DNA from: Thelonectria olida
Taxonomy: Eukaryota > Ascomycota > Sordariomycetes > Hypocreales > Nectriaceae
DNA length: 64,000 nt
Direction: 5' to 3'
Assembly (NCBI GenBank): GCA_020736575.1
Contig: JAGPYM010000015.1
Span: 744,001 to 808,000, forward strand
Part shown: in pieces, positions 33,101 to 45,534 of the stretch
How positions within the stretch are numbered: the stretch's first letter is position 1
How the letters are laid out: each line of letters begins with the position of its first letter
Notes under the pieces: generated by a model
Database searches by the model: none
The model's input: the letters and a program-made list of their open reading frames with translations, nothing else
Told to the model about the DNA's origin: nothing
Program-made: the position numbers and the translations under genes

Positions 33101-33110
33101 AATATATAAT
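33101..33110 (-). promoter_or_regulatory. TATA-like element of the methyltransferase gene
   Basis: Read on the minus strand it is attatatatt, about 150 bp before the start codon at 32951. Confidence 0.5.
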
Positions 33111-33180
33111 GAGAAGCTATTCAATGTTTTCCAGAACAATGGCTTCATACCAAATGGTGGAGGTGAATGTTGCAACATTG

Positions 33181-33336
33181 TTCCATCTACACAAGAAATT
33201 GTCACTGCGGATTCTATCTGAACAAGAATCGTCACTGAGTGTTCCATCCGAACAGCATAGTGTCAGTCACTCTATGTCATCTGAACAAGATTATCTCACT
33301 AAGTGCATTCCATCTAGATAAGGTGTTGTCAGTCTT
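33181..33336. repeat. Five degenerate tandem repeats of about 31 bp upstream of the methyltransferase
   Basis: Five successive units of 28-34 bp can be aligned by eye, starting at about 33181, 33212, 33242, 33275 and 33306. Each opens with a form of TTCCATCT (or TTCTATCT), continues with an AACAAGA-like core and ends with a GTCACTGAGT-like stretch. Units differ at several positions, so the array is old. It lies 230-390 bp upstream of the methyltransferase start, just beyond its TATA-like element, and could work as a promoter array. It is not coding, although it gives a short open frame. Confidence 0.65.
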
Positions 33337-34613
33337 AAGCAGCAGCGTTCTCTGGACCAATGTCTATTCTGGGAACATCGCCCGAACACTGCAGTGAAGA
33401 GGCTATGTTCAAGCGTCTTGTTAAAGGAGTGCGTATGACACGAGACTATGTTCGGTGAGATTCACTACGAGGCTTTGAACAAGAGGCTGTGTTTAATGAG
33501 CCTTGATGAAAATTATAGCCGCCCAAGAGACCTTTCCTTCTAGGCACCGAGAACAAGATAGATTCAGACTAGGACCAGTGCAAACAATAATAGATACGAC
33601 TTCGGATTGGTACGTGTTCAATGAAGAGCCTAGGATACCCTAGAGCCAAGCGATCAGAACTCGATTTCATCGAAGAGAATCTTGCAAAATGAGTATGATA
33701 GCACTCCAAATTGACAATTATGTCTGGAGATTGTTTTTGGATGATAGAAGTAGTGTTATATTGGCTTTATGGAAATCATGGCTATCTTTCGGTACGAAGC
33801 TAATTTGAGCTGTAGTTTTGTGTGTGGGAGTTACCATTCCCTCCACCAAGCTACATTTGCACCTCTAGATTGCCAGCATTGGCAGGTTAATAAGACAGGC
33901 ATCAACTCGAGAAAAGACATTTAGGGATAATATCTCGGCGCACACACTAATAGTAATACTTAGATCTCATCAGCGAGACGAGGTTGGCCAACTAAAGTGA
34001 CAAGCGAAAAGTCTGGCACCATCACTCCTATCCTCACGCCTCACCTCACTCCTATCCTCCACTTGATGCTGTATGTTGAAGCACTGCCGTCTGGCGTCTC
34101 TTTTAGACGCGGGACTACCCAGTCCGCAGCCCACAAACCGTTCTTTTGAGTGCATTCGAATCGGGCCTAGGAAAGCTAGAAGAAAGAACCGCTAAGTGGG
34201 AGAGTTAGCGAGAATGTGAATTGGCGACGCAAGTGTTTACGAATATAGCGGGATGTGGGGTGACGTCATGTAGGGGCTTTCAGTGACACACCCGAGCAAG
34301 CTGACGGGAATTTAACTAGAAGCTGAAGGTGCTGAAGCTTTTGCACCAATACGAATACAAAGTACGAATACATGTAGCTACTCATGGTTGCGTCCAGGCC
34401 GTGATCTTTCTTTTGACCCAAACAGAGTCATTGCTACTCGCATCACAATACCAAAGCCAATGTTCTAATCAATCTGAAACAGTCAGCTCTTGATAATGGT
34501 GAGTGTGCTTATGTCAGAGGGAGACCCGCACATCTTTTCTCACGTTCCCTCCTCTGCACAGCAAGAACTCAACTGAAACACTATTGACGACCGCCTCATG
34601 TTCCGCTGAAATC
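33337..34613. other. Intergenic region with a probable 5' UTR intron of the next gene
   Basis: No gene is seen in 33337-34490. Near the right end, 34500-34561 (gtgagt...cacag) looks like an intron in the 5' UTR of the F-box-like gene. An ATG directly in front of it would run into a stop once spliced, so it is not the coding start. Confidence 0.4.
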
Positions 34614-36008
34614 ATGACTCTCCCATTGATTCTCAGCTTTTCTCAGCGCTCACCATCCACCTGGGACATAATACTTCAATTCCTAGATGTCGAGGCCATC
34701 AAGAACCTTCGTCTTACGAACAGACACCTTGGGGGTGAAGCTCTGAATCCGCGATTGAAACACTTTCTGGAGACGAAAACGACTGACTTGACAGATGAGA
34801 GCTTGGGATCTTTAGCTGCTCTTGCCGCTCATCCTTTCGGTGTATCAGTCAAGTGTCTGACCATTGTGGCCTCGCTCTATGACACGTCCAAAACCGAAGA
34901 AATATTAAAGTCGGGCGAGCGTTGCGAGATCGAATTCAGCGGCGTATTCACGTCCAAAACTTGGCACGAGTGCGCCGAGGAAGAACTGGCCTCGACTCGG
35001 TCTGACCTTGCCTGGCTGAGGAAGAAGAAAAATGAGCAGCAAGAGGCTTCCGATGAGACTGTCACGACCTCTCTGACCAAGGCGTTGCGAGCTTTCCGGA
35101 GGCTGGATGCCCTAGAACTTGATGCCGTGGTCTACGAAAGCCCAGAGCTCAAGGTGTCGACTCTGGAGAGCGACTGGCCCAGCATTTGGCAGCGAGCTTC
35201 CCAGGTGTACCGAGTAGCCATGACGGCCGTTGCAAGGAGCGGTGTTGAAGTTGGGGCATTGCAAGTCTATTCCAACACACCACGCTGCAGTGTTTCGATA
35301 CACGAACTGGCTGAGCACATGCAAAGTCTTCGGGCAGACAAGTTTGGACGCGCTGGAGCATCCATCACGAGCTTTTCCTTAAGCATCTGTCGAGAGACGA
35401 CCAGGCATGATGAGACGGAACAAGCAAGACTTGGACCTGACGAACCCAGTCTTGCTGGAGTCGCGCATCTCCTAGAAGAGATGCCAAATCTTGCCACGCT
35501 CGATCTTCACGTGTACCGTACACTCGGAGATGTTGCAGCCGTCTTTGACCCGATTGCATCTCGAATCCACCTCACGTCTCTGCAGCAATGCGCGCTCCGC
35601 GGCATCTCGACCGACAAAAAGTCGTTGCTCCAGTTCCTCACCAACCACGCGACGATGAAATCCTTAGAACTCAGCCATATGCACATCGATGCGGAATGGG
35701 GGCCGTTAATTGCGCAAGTCGTGACTGTTCTACCGGATTTGCAGAGGCTACACCTCTCGAATCTCTGGGCAAACAAGGTCTTGACGAACCTGCAGCCTGC
35801 ATGGGAAAGCGCTGCTCTGAAGGCGCACGAAAGGGAATGGGGCTACCCATGCGCGGGCAAGAAGCAGCTGGTGCACACTTTGGTTCTCGACGAGGGCGAT
35901 CTCAAGAGGGAGATGGAATTCCAACCGACACCGCGAGGGCGTTCCCTTGGGTCGCCGAGTCTTCGGCGGTGGATGCTGGCGAATCGGAGGGACTTTGGGC
36001 CGCCATAA
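34614..36008 (+). CDS. F-box-like protein with LRR-type C-terminal region (464 aa)
   Basis: It is intronless from the ATG at 34614. The N-terminus has an F-box-like helix set (STWDIILQFLDVEAIKNLRL, then TNRHLGGEALNPRL). After a charged middle portion (WLRKKKNEQQEASDE) the C-terminal half contains leucine-rich-like strands, such as MPNLATLDLHVY, MKSLELSHMHID and LPDLQRLHLSNLW. This layout is common in large families of fungal F-box proteins that bring substrates to SCF ubiquitin ligases; the partner is unknown. The F-box is weak (no LP-E start), so it may be only F-box-derived. An in-frame GTG at 34503 is not used as start because ATG 34614 follows a likely leader intron. Confidence 0.7.
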   Translation: MTLPLILSFSQRSPSTWDIILQFLDVEAIKNLRLTNRHLGGEALNPRLKHFLETKTTDLTDESLGSLAALAAHPFGVSVKCLTIVASLYDTSKTEEILKSGERCEIEFSGVFTSKTWHECAEEELASTRSDLAWLRKKKNEQQEASDETVTTSLTKALRAFRRLDALELDAVVYESPELKVSTLESDWPSIWQRASQVYRVAMTAVARSGVEVGALQVYSNTPRCSVSIHELAEHMQSLRADKFGRAGASITSFSLSICRETTRHDETEQARLGPDEPSLAGVAHLLEEMPNLATLDLHVYRTLGDVAAVFDPIASRIHLTSLQQCALRGISTDKKSLLQFLTNHATMKSLELSHMHIDAEWGPLIAQVVTVLPDLQRLHLSNLWANKVLTNLQPAWESAALKAHEREWGYPCAGKKQLVHTLVLDEGDLKREMEFQPTPRGRSLGSPSLRRWMLANRRDFGPP

Positions 36009-37020
36009 TGCGTTGGCTGAGTTTGTGTAGGGACTAAGTGTCTTGTATGCCCGTATGGGCAGGTAGACATGTTGTGAGATGAGATGGTGTATTTAATGGT
36101 GGTGCGATAATACGAAGACCGAGTAATGGCTTGGACGAGCACTGGCTCAGGGTTTCACCGCTTAAGTAGGGGTTGCATCTTACTCGGAATAGCTGACGGG
36201 ATTGACGTATGTACGGAAGTAGCATTGAAACGAAACGCAAGGGCGCGTCAAGTACCGTCTCAAAATATCGACGCTCCCGGCCATAAGGACACCCTGGACC
36301 TTGGACCTCGTCGGTGCTGCTATTAGTGCCATAGCTGATAAGCGGACTTGAAGGCAACGGGCCGATCTTATCTGTTACAGTCCTATGCCACGTGAAGGCG
36401 TGCAACTCAATCTCGCGCCAAGTTGCCCTTCCCGCTGATGGCTGAGGCCAAGGTTGCAAGGGAAGCCATGGTCAGATCATTGGCAACAAGCTGCTGCTCG
36501 CTCTCCACCGCACCAACCCACAAACCTCTCATTGAGTGTGGCATGAATCATGTCGATGCTCATTACGGTCGGCGTAGCCGGCTCCCGGGGCCCGGCAACC
36601 CCTTGATGGCCGCAAAGAGGCGAGTTAGCCGACGCAAGGGAGGCCCAACGGGGGTCAACTCCCTTCGCCCAACTGATCGATCCCTTTGGTGGCGAACGAT
36701 TTCCGTGCGCCCTAACCGTGCGGTGAGTCGTGGTGACATCCTAACACGACTTAAACCTTTGCCGGCGCGACGCTACAAGACGCCACAAAGACGAAGCTCC
36801 CAATCTCATCACCAGGCTTTAATCGGAACGCATCCTGATCCCTTTTCTCTGTTTCCTTTTTTAATTTATTTATCCTTTCTCTCGTTCACTGATCAACACG
36901 AATTGCTTTTGTCCATCGCCAATGTGATCTCTTCGCGTTTCTGGTTCCTGACCCCCCTGGTTGTCCATCCTCTCACGTCATGATTGCCCTGGACCTCCTC
37001 GTCCGACGGCAGCCAAAGAG
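36009..37020. other. Intergenic region, F-box-like gene to 7-TM gene
   Basis: No gene is supported. A pyrimidine-rich tract (about 36838-36890) precedes the next start codon, a common fungal core-promoter feature. Confidence 0.45.
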
Positions 37021-38239
37021 ATGGCTGGGGAAACGGGCCCCATATCGGCCTCGCTGCCGATTGACATGATCATTGCCGGCTTCTTCGCTATCGCCTGCTA
37101 CAACTGCATCGAGATCCTCATCTCACTGCTCAACCGCTTCAAGCGCCGCGACGGCCTGTACTTCTGGAGCATGCTCATCGCCACGCTGGGCATCGTGCTT
37201 CACTCGGTAGTCGTCCTGCTTCGCTACTATAGCCTGGGCCCCAACTTTCCCCTGTGCGTCCTGACCTGCATCGGATGGTATGGCATGGTGACGGGCCAGT
37301 CCGTCGCCCTCTACTCGCGCCTCCACCTCATCGTGGCCGACAAGGCCAAGACGCGCTGGGTCCTCATTATGATCATCGTCAACTTCTGTATCCTCCACAT
37401 TCCCGTTACCGTGTTGTTCCTCGGCAGCAACACGCGGGACTCGCAGCGCTATCTCCCCGCCTTCAACATCTACGAGCGGGTGCAACTCGCCGGCTTCTTC
37501 ATCCAGGAGTCCATCATCTCGGGCCTGTACATCTGGGAGACGGCCCATGGCCTCAAACCCATCTTTGCCATCAAGCAGGCCATGGAGCGCAAAGTCATGA
37601 GACACCTCATCACCGTCAACATCCTCGTCATCCTTCTCGACATCAGCCTTCTCATCACCCAGTACATGAGCCACTTCCAGATCCAGACCACGTACAAGCC
37701 CGTCGTTTACAGCATCAAGCTCAAGATGGAGTTTGTTGTGCTGAACAAGCTGCTGCTGCTGGCGCAGCATAGCGAATGCAACTGCACACATATGGTCCGA
37801 GAACCTGGGGGCGCCGCTCCTCGGCCGTCGTACTTCGAATGTCATTCTCTTGAACAAAACATGCCCCCAAGCCTCGACAATGGGATTCAGCTGCACAACG
37901 TCCCAGTAACCACCACCACCAACAATGACCCCGGACTGGGCCACGGCCGTAACCCCAATGGATCTCCCTTCAACCTCTTTGACATGACGGATCCATACTG
38001 TAGGTTTGCGTCTGGTCCCTCTTCCCGACTCATATTGAAACCTGACAGATCGGAAGGAAGCGCCGTCTCGTAGCGATAGCAACACTTCTACGCGAGAACT
38101 CGTTCATGCCGAATCATTAACCTCGGCGAGCCATGAAGAGGCTGTGGATCAGTCCCGCGCCAATACTACGGATCGACAGAAGGAGGCTCGCCAATCTTAC
38201 TGGCCGATCCTATCGCCATACAGGAGGAAAGACACGTGA
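37021..38239 (+). CDS. DUF7703-like seven-transmembrane protein (389 aa, 2 exons)
   Basis: Exon 1 is 37021-37999 and exon 2 is 38049-38239 (1170 nt). Seven hydrophobic helices are visible, among them IIAGFFAIACYNCIEILISL, LYFWSMLIATLGIVLHSVVV, GWYGMVTGQSVALYSRLHLI, WVLIMIIVNFCILHIPVTVL, LAGFFIQESIISGLYIWET and ITVNILVILLDISLLITQYM. A seventh helix contains LKMEFVVLNKLLLLA. The YSRLHLIV and ETAHGLKPI segments fit the DUF7703 membrane family. The polar tail of about 125 residues ends in a charged stretch. Splicing at 38000-38048 replaces a short terminal frame with a longer hydrophilic end (PYYRKEAPSRSDSNTSTREL). Function is unknown; a sensor or receptor role is possible from topology alone. 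Confidence 0.82.
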
Positions 38240-41200
38240 ACGAAGCGCGTGCACCAAGTCTATGAACAAACTACCACAAATTGAGACCATGTCAGAGCAC
38301 ATGGCTCATTGATCACACTATGGATGTGAAATTGGCGAACTGGCCGCCACCCAGACCATCCCGCGGCTGCGGCCTAGACGGACGGCAAGATTTATAATTA
38401 CGACGAGCCGCGCCACCGCGCCGGGAAGATGTTTCCAGCCATGTCACCCTGAATAGGGGACAACTCTCTCCTTTTCGAGGCTCTTGTATTGCCCTGCAAC
38501 CATGTTGCACCGGCGCACTCGCATGCCCGACTGGATGAGCACTTTGCAAACCAATTTTATAGTACCTAGCTAAATGCATAAATGAGAAAAACATGCCGAT
38601 TCACAATTGGAGTCCTCACCACATAGGTAGGGCAACACCATCCAGGTTGATAGCAGGGCGCCCTGATACTGAACCATCTGACAAGGAACGAACACCCAAC
38701 ACTGTTTCCGCTGAGCTCAATGTTCAGTCAGTGCCATTCCACACGACTCAGACAGATGTAGTTGTGTGAGGGGCGAAAGAACACCGAGTGCTAGTGCATG
38801 TCTTAATAGGAAGCTCGAGGGAATACCCGTTCAACGACTCGGCCCGTCCTGGAAGGCGACTTTTCCGTGTGCATGTACTAACCCACGAAAGCTAGACTGT
38901 CATTTCCGAGGGGTGGCTGCAGAAGTCAAGCCATACATGTAGAGACTGTACGAAAAAGAGAGCCTTCTTGCCCATCTCAGTCGTGACCTGTAAGAATAGA
39001 AGGCTATCAACTCATGTCTCAATGGCCTCGTGTGTGGTCAACAGACTTTTCTCATTAAACAGCTGGCACTACTGGCGTCGACCCCGTTTGTTTCCCTCTG
39101 TGGCCCAACCGCAACTTAGCTTTCGGTCTAAACATGATGAGTCCTGGAGACGAGCCAGGCCAGGCCAATACTTGTGTTGTGATAGAAGTTCATCGTTAAA
39201 ATCATGATCCAAAGGACATGCTTATTGTCCGTGTCCAAATGGTCTCGTTACTGAGAGATTTGCCAATGAAGGACAAATCTTGATGCATACTCACTGTCCT
39301 GATCTTATTCAATATGGAATGCAGTGACAACATCCTTTCGCATGCCGGCGAGCTCGCCTAGACCGATGGGCCACTCCTCGGTCTAGGGCCGAAGATTTGG
39401 GAAGTGTCTATGTTGAATTCTCCTGGTACATGTCAATAATGAACAAGTTCATACGGCTCCAAGTGCTGTGTGAATTAGAGGACCGCGCGTCCCCTCTCTC
39501 TTATTGGGAATTTTCAGGCTTGGTAGTAGACTTGCTATCTCTGTCTGTGTTCCCGAATCGCATGTATTATGATACAGCAGGAGAGTGAAGAAATATAGTT
39601 TGTATTTTTGCATAATCTGCATAGTTAAAAGACGCATGCTGCGAAGTCAATCTTGAACGCGCCGTTTTAACAGTATGCTTTGGAAACGGATGCTGTAAAT
39701 TGGATGAAGAGCGGGACCTCTGGTAAATATAGGCTCCTGCATGTCCTAGGAGACTCGAAAGATTCTGGGGAGTCTACCACGTGCCTCTTCGACAAGAGGC
39801 ATGCTAATCTGTGGGCCTGTAAAGTTAAGTCCTGTATGGGAGGCTATTGAAAGGTTACGTTTAAAAGACTGATGAGAATGAGCACCTAAGATTGTGCGTA
39901 ATTGGCGCAGGGCAATGTGATGAAAATGCATTATTAACGCAGGTGATAATACCACCAGGATACGCTTTCTGTCGTTAGATAAGGCCATCAATAAGAAGTT
40001 ATACGAAACCGATACCATTATTGGAATCCTTGTTGACTGAGAATTCGCAGCTGAACTATGATACCTAGCGCAACCGATGGCTGGCCTGGTGTTGAAGTTA
40101 TGAGAGACATTATCGTTAAGCTCAGGCACAGGAAAACGGCCTATCCTTAATTGAGCATGGTCCAGTTGAGCCAAGACTTCGTTGTGTCATGTGTGGTTCT
40201 GGGAACTGGACGATTGAGGAAGTTCAGAAGGTAAACATACTGGTTTGACGTTCGCGCCATACGTGCACACAGAACCTGGCTCAAACATCAGAAGAGCCCT
40301 ACTGACAGTAAACGTTCTCGATACCGATCTTTCCTCCATCCATCCTTGCTAGAACTAGATGCAGTCTGACCAGATGGAACTTGCACCCAGATGGCTCTCC
40401 CAAGTATTACGGTTAACCCTTAGAGGTAGACCGTGTGGCTTATATCAGGCAGCAACGAACTGCATTGGGATTTCAAACACTATCTCAAGTTCCATCCTCT
40501 TCTCATGGTGCCAATGTTGACGGGCGCGGGGTATCTGAGGTCAAGTAAACGAGACAGCCCTGCCGTTGCCTATGCCGGACCAGCTATGGAATCTATACTT
40601 AGCTTGGTCCATCGGAGCTTGCCTCTAGAGTGAGACTAGAATCTGGCCAAGTCGAATTTTATGTCCGATTTGCATTCGAAGTGGACTTTTGGAAACGACC
40701 ATCGTTGCTTTGCAATCAATCAGATGGCGGTATAGTACCTTGTCAGAAATCAGTCAGCCAAAGCCCCATTCAGCCTCAGCGTTTCAAGTAAGGAACCCTT
40801 GTCAGGTCGCGTGCGGCATGTGAACGGCTTCGGAATTCGCTGACCAGGGGAGACCAGGCTCGTATACGTAGAATGCCGTTTAAATAGATTAAAAATAGAT
40901 TAAAGGACAAACAAATGCCCAAGAACAGCTAATCACTAATCAATAAAAGTATCTTGAGTGTCGCTCGGCAAGATTGGGCCGAGACGAGTTCAGACGAGTA
41001 AGCCCGAGCACAAAAGGACTCTGGCCTCCTGGTGGCCCCCAGCGGCCCCCAACTGCCGCGAAGGATGTAGATGCAGAGAGCTGAGTAAAACCTGAATTGA
41101 CTAGGGCTGCAAAACATCCTCGAGCTTCCCCATTCCCCCCGCAGAAAGCCGTCATTCGTCCATTCAGCGGAAATACCGCACATCGGGCCCTAGGGAGCTT

Positions 41201-41470
41201 CCGGCCCTAGGAGGAGTCCGGCGGCCGACCCTTACCATGAATGGTGACTAGATCGGAGGAAACAGAGGATTGAGGCAACGCAGTGAAGAAAGAAGAAAGC
41301 TTTGTTTATGCAACGGGAGGCTGACGGTACTTGTAATTCTGGACCCTCTGCTCCGATGCAACATGTAGGCTTGTATAAAGATGGGAGGGACGTCTCCCTT
41401 AATCTGAAACCGCGCACCATATCTGGGCAATTCTCTTATCCTAGTTAGATGTTGAGAGAGGATTGATAGG
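38240..41470. other. Gene-poor region of 3.2 kb
   Basis: No gene, RNA or mobile element could be recognised. Open frames are short and unrelated to known families. The right end should contain the promoter of the secreted protein at 41471. Confidence 0.5.
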
Positions 41471-44400
41471 ATGCATCGTCTTGTCTTCCTGTCGTTTGCT
41501 TTAGCCTGGGCAACCCTGCTCGGGTACGCCTCGTCTCGACCCTATTTCCAAGATGAACGGTGAGTTGCTCTCCAAACGCTCCTTCGTACACGCTAGGCGA
41601 TAGATGGTGCTAATAACGGCGACAGACGTGAAGTGATTCGAGAGGATGAACCTTTCAACATCACCATTGAATCCACTCCCCGACACAGCTTTGATCTCTT
41701 CCGACGCGCAGGCTCTGGCTCATTGTGTCGCGGGCTGTGCGGCTCAGGCTTATCCGCTCTCTTGGTGAGCGGGGACTTTGGTGACGATGACAATCTCAAA
41801 CGAAGCCTCTTAAAGAGAGCGCTGGAAAATGTCCCACAGGATGTGAACGAGTTCATAGTCGACCAGTTTGACACTGATGGACTGATCGACGTCGTCCCCG
41901 AGGGCCAGGACACTGGCACCACTTCAGCCTTCAAGAAATTTGGCCAGCGAGGCTTCAACATGGGAACGCAGGGGCTTTGCGGCTGCACAGTGCTCGCCGT
42001 TGTCTCTCAAGAGGCGGCATGGATGGGACACTTCTTGTATGAACTTCCCCTACCGTCCCTCGAGGGCACATTTCTGACCGTCTAATAGCGAGAACCTCTC
42101 ATTCGACACCAACGCCGGCGACGAGGAAGCCCAGGAGAATTTCCAGGAGAACGTAATTGACTTCATTCAAAGCAACAAAAAAACCAACATGAATGCTGGC
42201 CTCAAGGGCGTCAAGTCACAGTTCAAGACGGGCGTGCGAGCTTTCATCATGACGCCGCAGAAGGAAGCAGAGGCATCGGTGCCTGAGGGAAGCACCGGCC
42301 ACCCAGATGACACCGTCACGTACTTGGACGGAATCAACTACGAGGACCAGATCAACGAGTTGAAGGCAGAGGTGTTGAGTATTCTCGGTGAAGACACCCC
42401 AGTGGAAATCAGAACTTACCAGGCCATCAACGCGGCAACGGACCAGGTTGAGGGTGGACCGGACTTGATGTTTACCACGGCCAGGGGACACGCCTTCTTC
42501 CAGTATGGAGGCACTGCGCCTGAAGCAGGTAAAGACGCTGCGAGACTATTCTTCGAAGACCAAGTCGTCTGGGACTTGAAATGGGGAGTCCAACCAGCCA
42601 AGCGCGCATGGGATATGGGGCTGCCCAAGAGACAGGCGGATGAAGGCTCGTCACCAGATGTCACGAAAGTGATCATTGGAGAAGCAGTTTTCACGCTGGG
42701 CCCAACACCATCGGTTGTGACAGTCAGCGGGATCCCTCTCACCCTTCAGTCCGATGCGGTCGTCATTGCCAACCAGACAATGAAGCTCGGGGCGGACGAG
42801 GACGAGGAAGTCTTTACCAACAGAGGACTCACATTGACGCTTGACAAGGACCCAGCCTCGACGTCCGACGTACTGTCGACAACTGTGTCGTCTACCGGCG
42901 CTGAACAAACCCCCGGCACTTCAACTACGTCGACAGACGCAGACACAGCAACAGGTGCCGCAACAGGCACGGCAACCGGCACTTCGGGAGGCACTTCGGG
43001 AGGCACTTCGGGAGGTACAATAACGAACTCGGATGCTTTCCCATCCACCGTATTCACCCTACCACCCGTCGTCACAACCACAACCTCCTCTACGGCATCT
43101 AATGGCGATGTCGTAGTCATCACTATCACTGGCACGACCAACTCTGCCGGCGTTGTCGTCCCTGTCACTACCCTCTCCTCTGCCGAGGCAAGCAGTTCTG
43201 CAAGCTCTCTCGCCGCTCAGCTCTCGTCCGTCTCAAGCGCCGTACAAGCCTTCTCGCAAGACCCGTCGGACCCGGCAAAGGCGACTGCTGCCTCCAATGC
43301 TATCCAAAACGCCCAGTCAGACACCGACGACTTTGGCCAAGACCTCGGTATCGCCCTGGCCGGTCTCTGCTTCATCTTTTGCTCGGCCGTTGCCAGCGTT
43401 GCTGGAACTCTGGGCGCGCTCGACGCAGCAGTGACGGGCATCATTGCTGGTACAGCCACCGTCGGAACCCTCGGCGCTCTTCTTGGGGCTCTCGGAGAGA
43501 CGGCTTCCGAGCTCGATGATGAATCCAACGACGACGATAACACAACCAAGCACACGACGGAGGCTACTTCCACGTCCTGCCAGCCAGTCACAGTGACCGA
43601 TTTTGAAGTGGTTTGCAACACCGGTGTCGTTGAGGGCGACAAGACCACAACCACTTGCAGTACTGTCCGTAGCTTCACAGTAGCTTCATGCAGCGCTGCT
43701 CCGACCACAGTTACATCCTTTGAAGGTGCTTTTTGCCCTCTTCATCGCCCATCGCCGCGTCCAGCCTCAGTGTATTCGTATCCAGGATTCGAAGCGCTTC
43801 CAGTTACAACCACGATTTGGATCACAGCATCGACGTTTTCAACAGCCAGCAGCACAGCACCGGAAACGTCTAGGTATGTACTCGTTTCATTCGCTACTTG
43901 TATTATAGGAAGCATGGCTGACTGTTTGTGTTTGCACCTCCCAGCACCTTTACTACGTTGGTGTCCTCGACTGTGAGCTCTCTGCAGCCGACAACAACTG
44001 CCATCTCCACGCAGTTGACAGAAACGAGCGGAAGCTCTATTGAGTCGACGACAACAGATGTGACCTCAACTGAGCTGACGACAACTGAAGTCTCTACACA
44101 GTCCACAACTAGTGAAAGTCCTATCGAATCTACCACAACAACGGAGAGCCTCATACAGTCAACGACAACAACTCAGCCAGCCTGCCCCTCCGCCACTCAA
44201 CCCTGCGACGAGTGTTCCGGCGAAGTCACCGACGGACAAGCAACTTGCCGAGGAGGGGCCTCCGATAGTTGTCCTTGCATTCCCAATGCCAACACCCCGG
44301 GATTTGAGTGCGGCGAACAGAAATCATGCGAGCTCAACGGTTGTGACGGCGCCTTCAACGATGGAGAGGCAACCTGTACCAATGCCTTCAAGGGTTGTCA

Positions 44401-45289
44401 ATGTCTCCCTTCAACGGACACGCCCGGCTTTGAATGTGGCGAACAAAAGTCCTGCGAGAGCAACGGCTGCGACGGGTCCTACGACAACGGAGAGGCCACC
44501 TGCACAAATGCCTTTAAAGGCTGTGAATGTATTCCTTCGGCAGATACTCCTGGTTTTAGCTGCGGCGAGCAAAAGTCATGCGAGCTGAACGGCTGCGATG
44601 GCTCAGTCGACGACGACGGGAACGCAACCTGCCAGGGAGCCTTCAAAGGCTGCGGCTGTCTCCCCAGCACCGACACGCCCGGCTTCAGTTGCGGAAGCCC
44701 GCAGTCATGCGAAAAGAACGGGTGCAACGGCCGAGGCGACGGCGCAGGCGGGGCCAAGTGCCAGGATGCCTTCAAGGGCTGCGCTTGCACGCCGAGCACG
44801 TCGACACCTGGCTTCTGCAGCAGCCTGGGGCCTTGCTCCTTCAGCGGCTGCCAAGGCATTGCCGTCGACGGCCAGCAGTTCGGTGTGTGCCAGGCCGACT
44901 CTCACAAGGGGTGCAGCTGCATCCTCGACGCGCAGCCAACGACGACGACCGAGGCGCCGCCGCCGCCGGCGCAAACGGGCGATTTCTGGATGCTCCGGCT
45001 ATGGGGAGACCAGCAATGCACGGCGAACACGGTTCCCTTCCTGCAGCAGACTGGCTTCGGGCCGAGTAGGTGCTTTGAGACGTTCGGGGCACTCAGGTCG
45101 TGGTGCGCGCCCAAGGACAATTGGCCGAGCTCGCTGAAGGTCTACTTCTACGACCAGGAGGGCTGCCAGGGCTTCCGTCTGTCGCTTGACAGTACTAATG
45201 TCGGTTGTCCCGGAGACACTCTGGGCAATGTTGGGTGTTATGAGGATGACAACTTGAAGTCATTCCAGGTTGTCAATGCGGACGAATGA
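41471..45289 (+). CDS. Large secreted protein with six tandem six-cysteine modules (1209 aa, 4 exons)
   Basis: Exons are 41471-41559, 41626-42036, 42089-43873 and 43945-45289 (3630 nt). A signal peptide opens the protein (MHRLVFLSFALAWATLLGYA). The N-terminal region (about residues 30-370) contains LCGCTVLAVVSQEAAWMGHF, ENLSFDTN and ARGHAFFQYGG; I recognise this layout from other fungal secreted proteins but know no function. Then follow a Ser/Thr-rich linker, a hydrophobic stretch (about residues 600-650) and a second Thr-rich stalk (TTTEVSTQSTTSESPIESTT). Six tandem modules of about 41 residues come next, with the pattern C-x4-C-x10-C-x6-C-x-C-x10-C (for example CESNGCDGSYDNGEATC). The last 100 residues, starting FWMLRLWGDQQCTANTVPFL, resemble a crystallin-like beta fold (tentative). 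It is likely cell-wall or extracellular and heavily O-glycosylated. Confidence 0.85.
44200..44940 (+). repeat. Six tandem cysteine-module repeats (about 120 bp each) inside the secreted protein gene
   Basis: Successive units of about 120-126 bp encode CxxNGCDG...ATC...AFKGC.C.PS.DTPGF.C. The second to fourth copies are most alike, also at the DNA level, which suggests recent duplication. The first and the sixth are diverged: the first lacks the NGCDG start, and the sixth has SGCQG and ends in the linker. No frame is broken. Confidence 0.85.
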
Positions 45290-45534
45290 TGGGTAAAGAT
45301 CGCCTTGCCGGAGAGGTTATATAGTTGTCTAGAGCATTGAATAAAGCCGCGAGAAGGCAAAGAACGTGCTTACTCATGCCGTTAATTCCAGTCGCTAATA
45401 AGCCTTGGAGTCACTCTGGTGTCATCGGCTGGATCAACGCCGACCCCTCAATACCTTGATGCATCGCCGCCTCAACCCCCTCAGAGCTCCTGCTTCTTCC
45501 GTTACCGAGAACATAATTTGTTTTGGCCTTTACC

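Noticed and set aside
37123..38085. 320-residue minus-strand open frame
   Set aside because: It is antisense to the 7-TM gene, rich in Val/Asp/Glu and without any family pattern.
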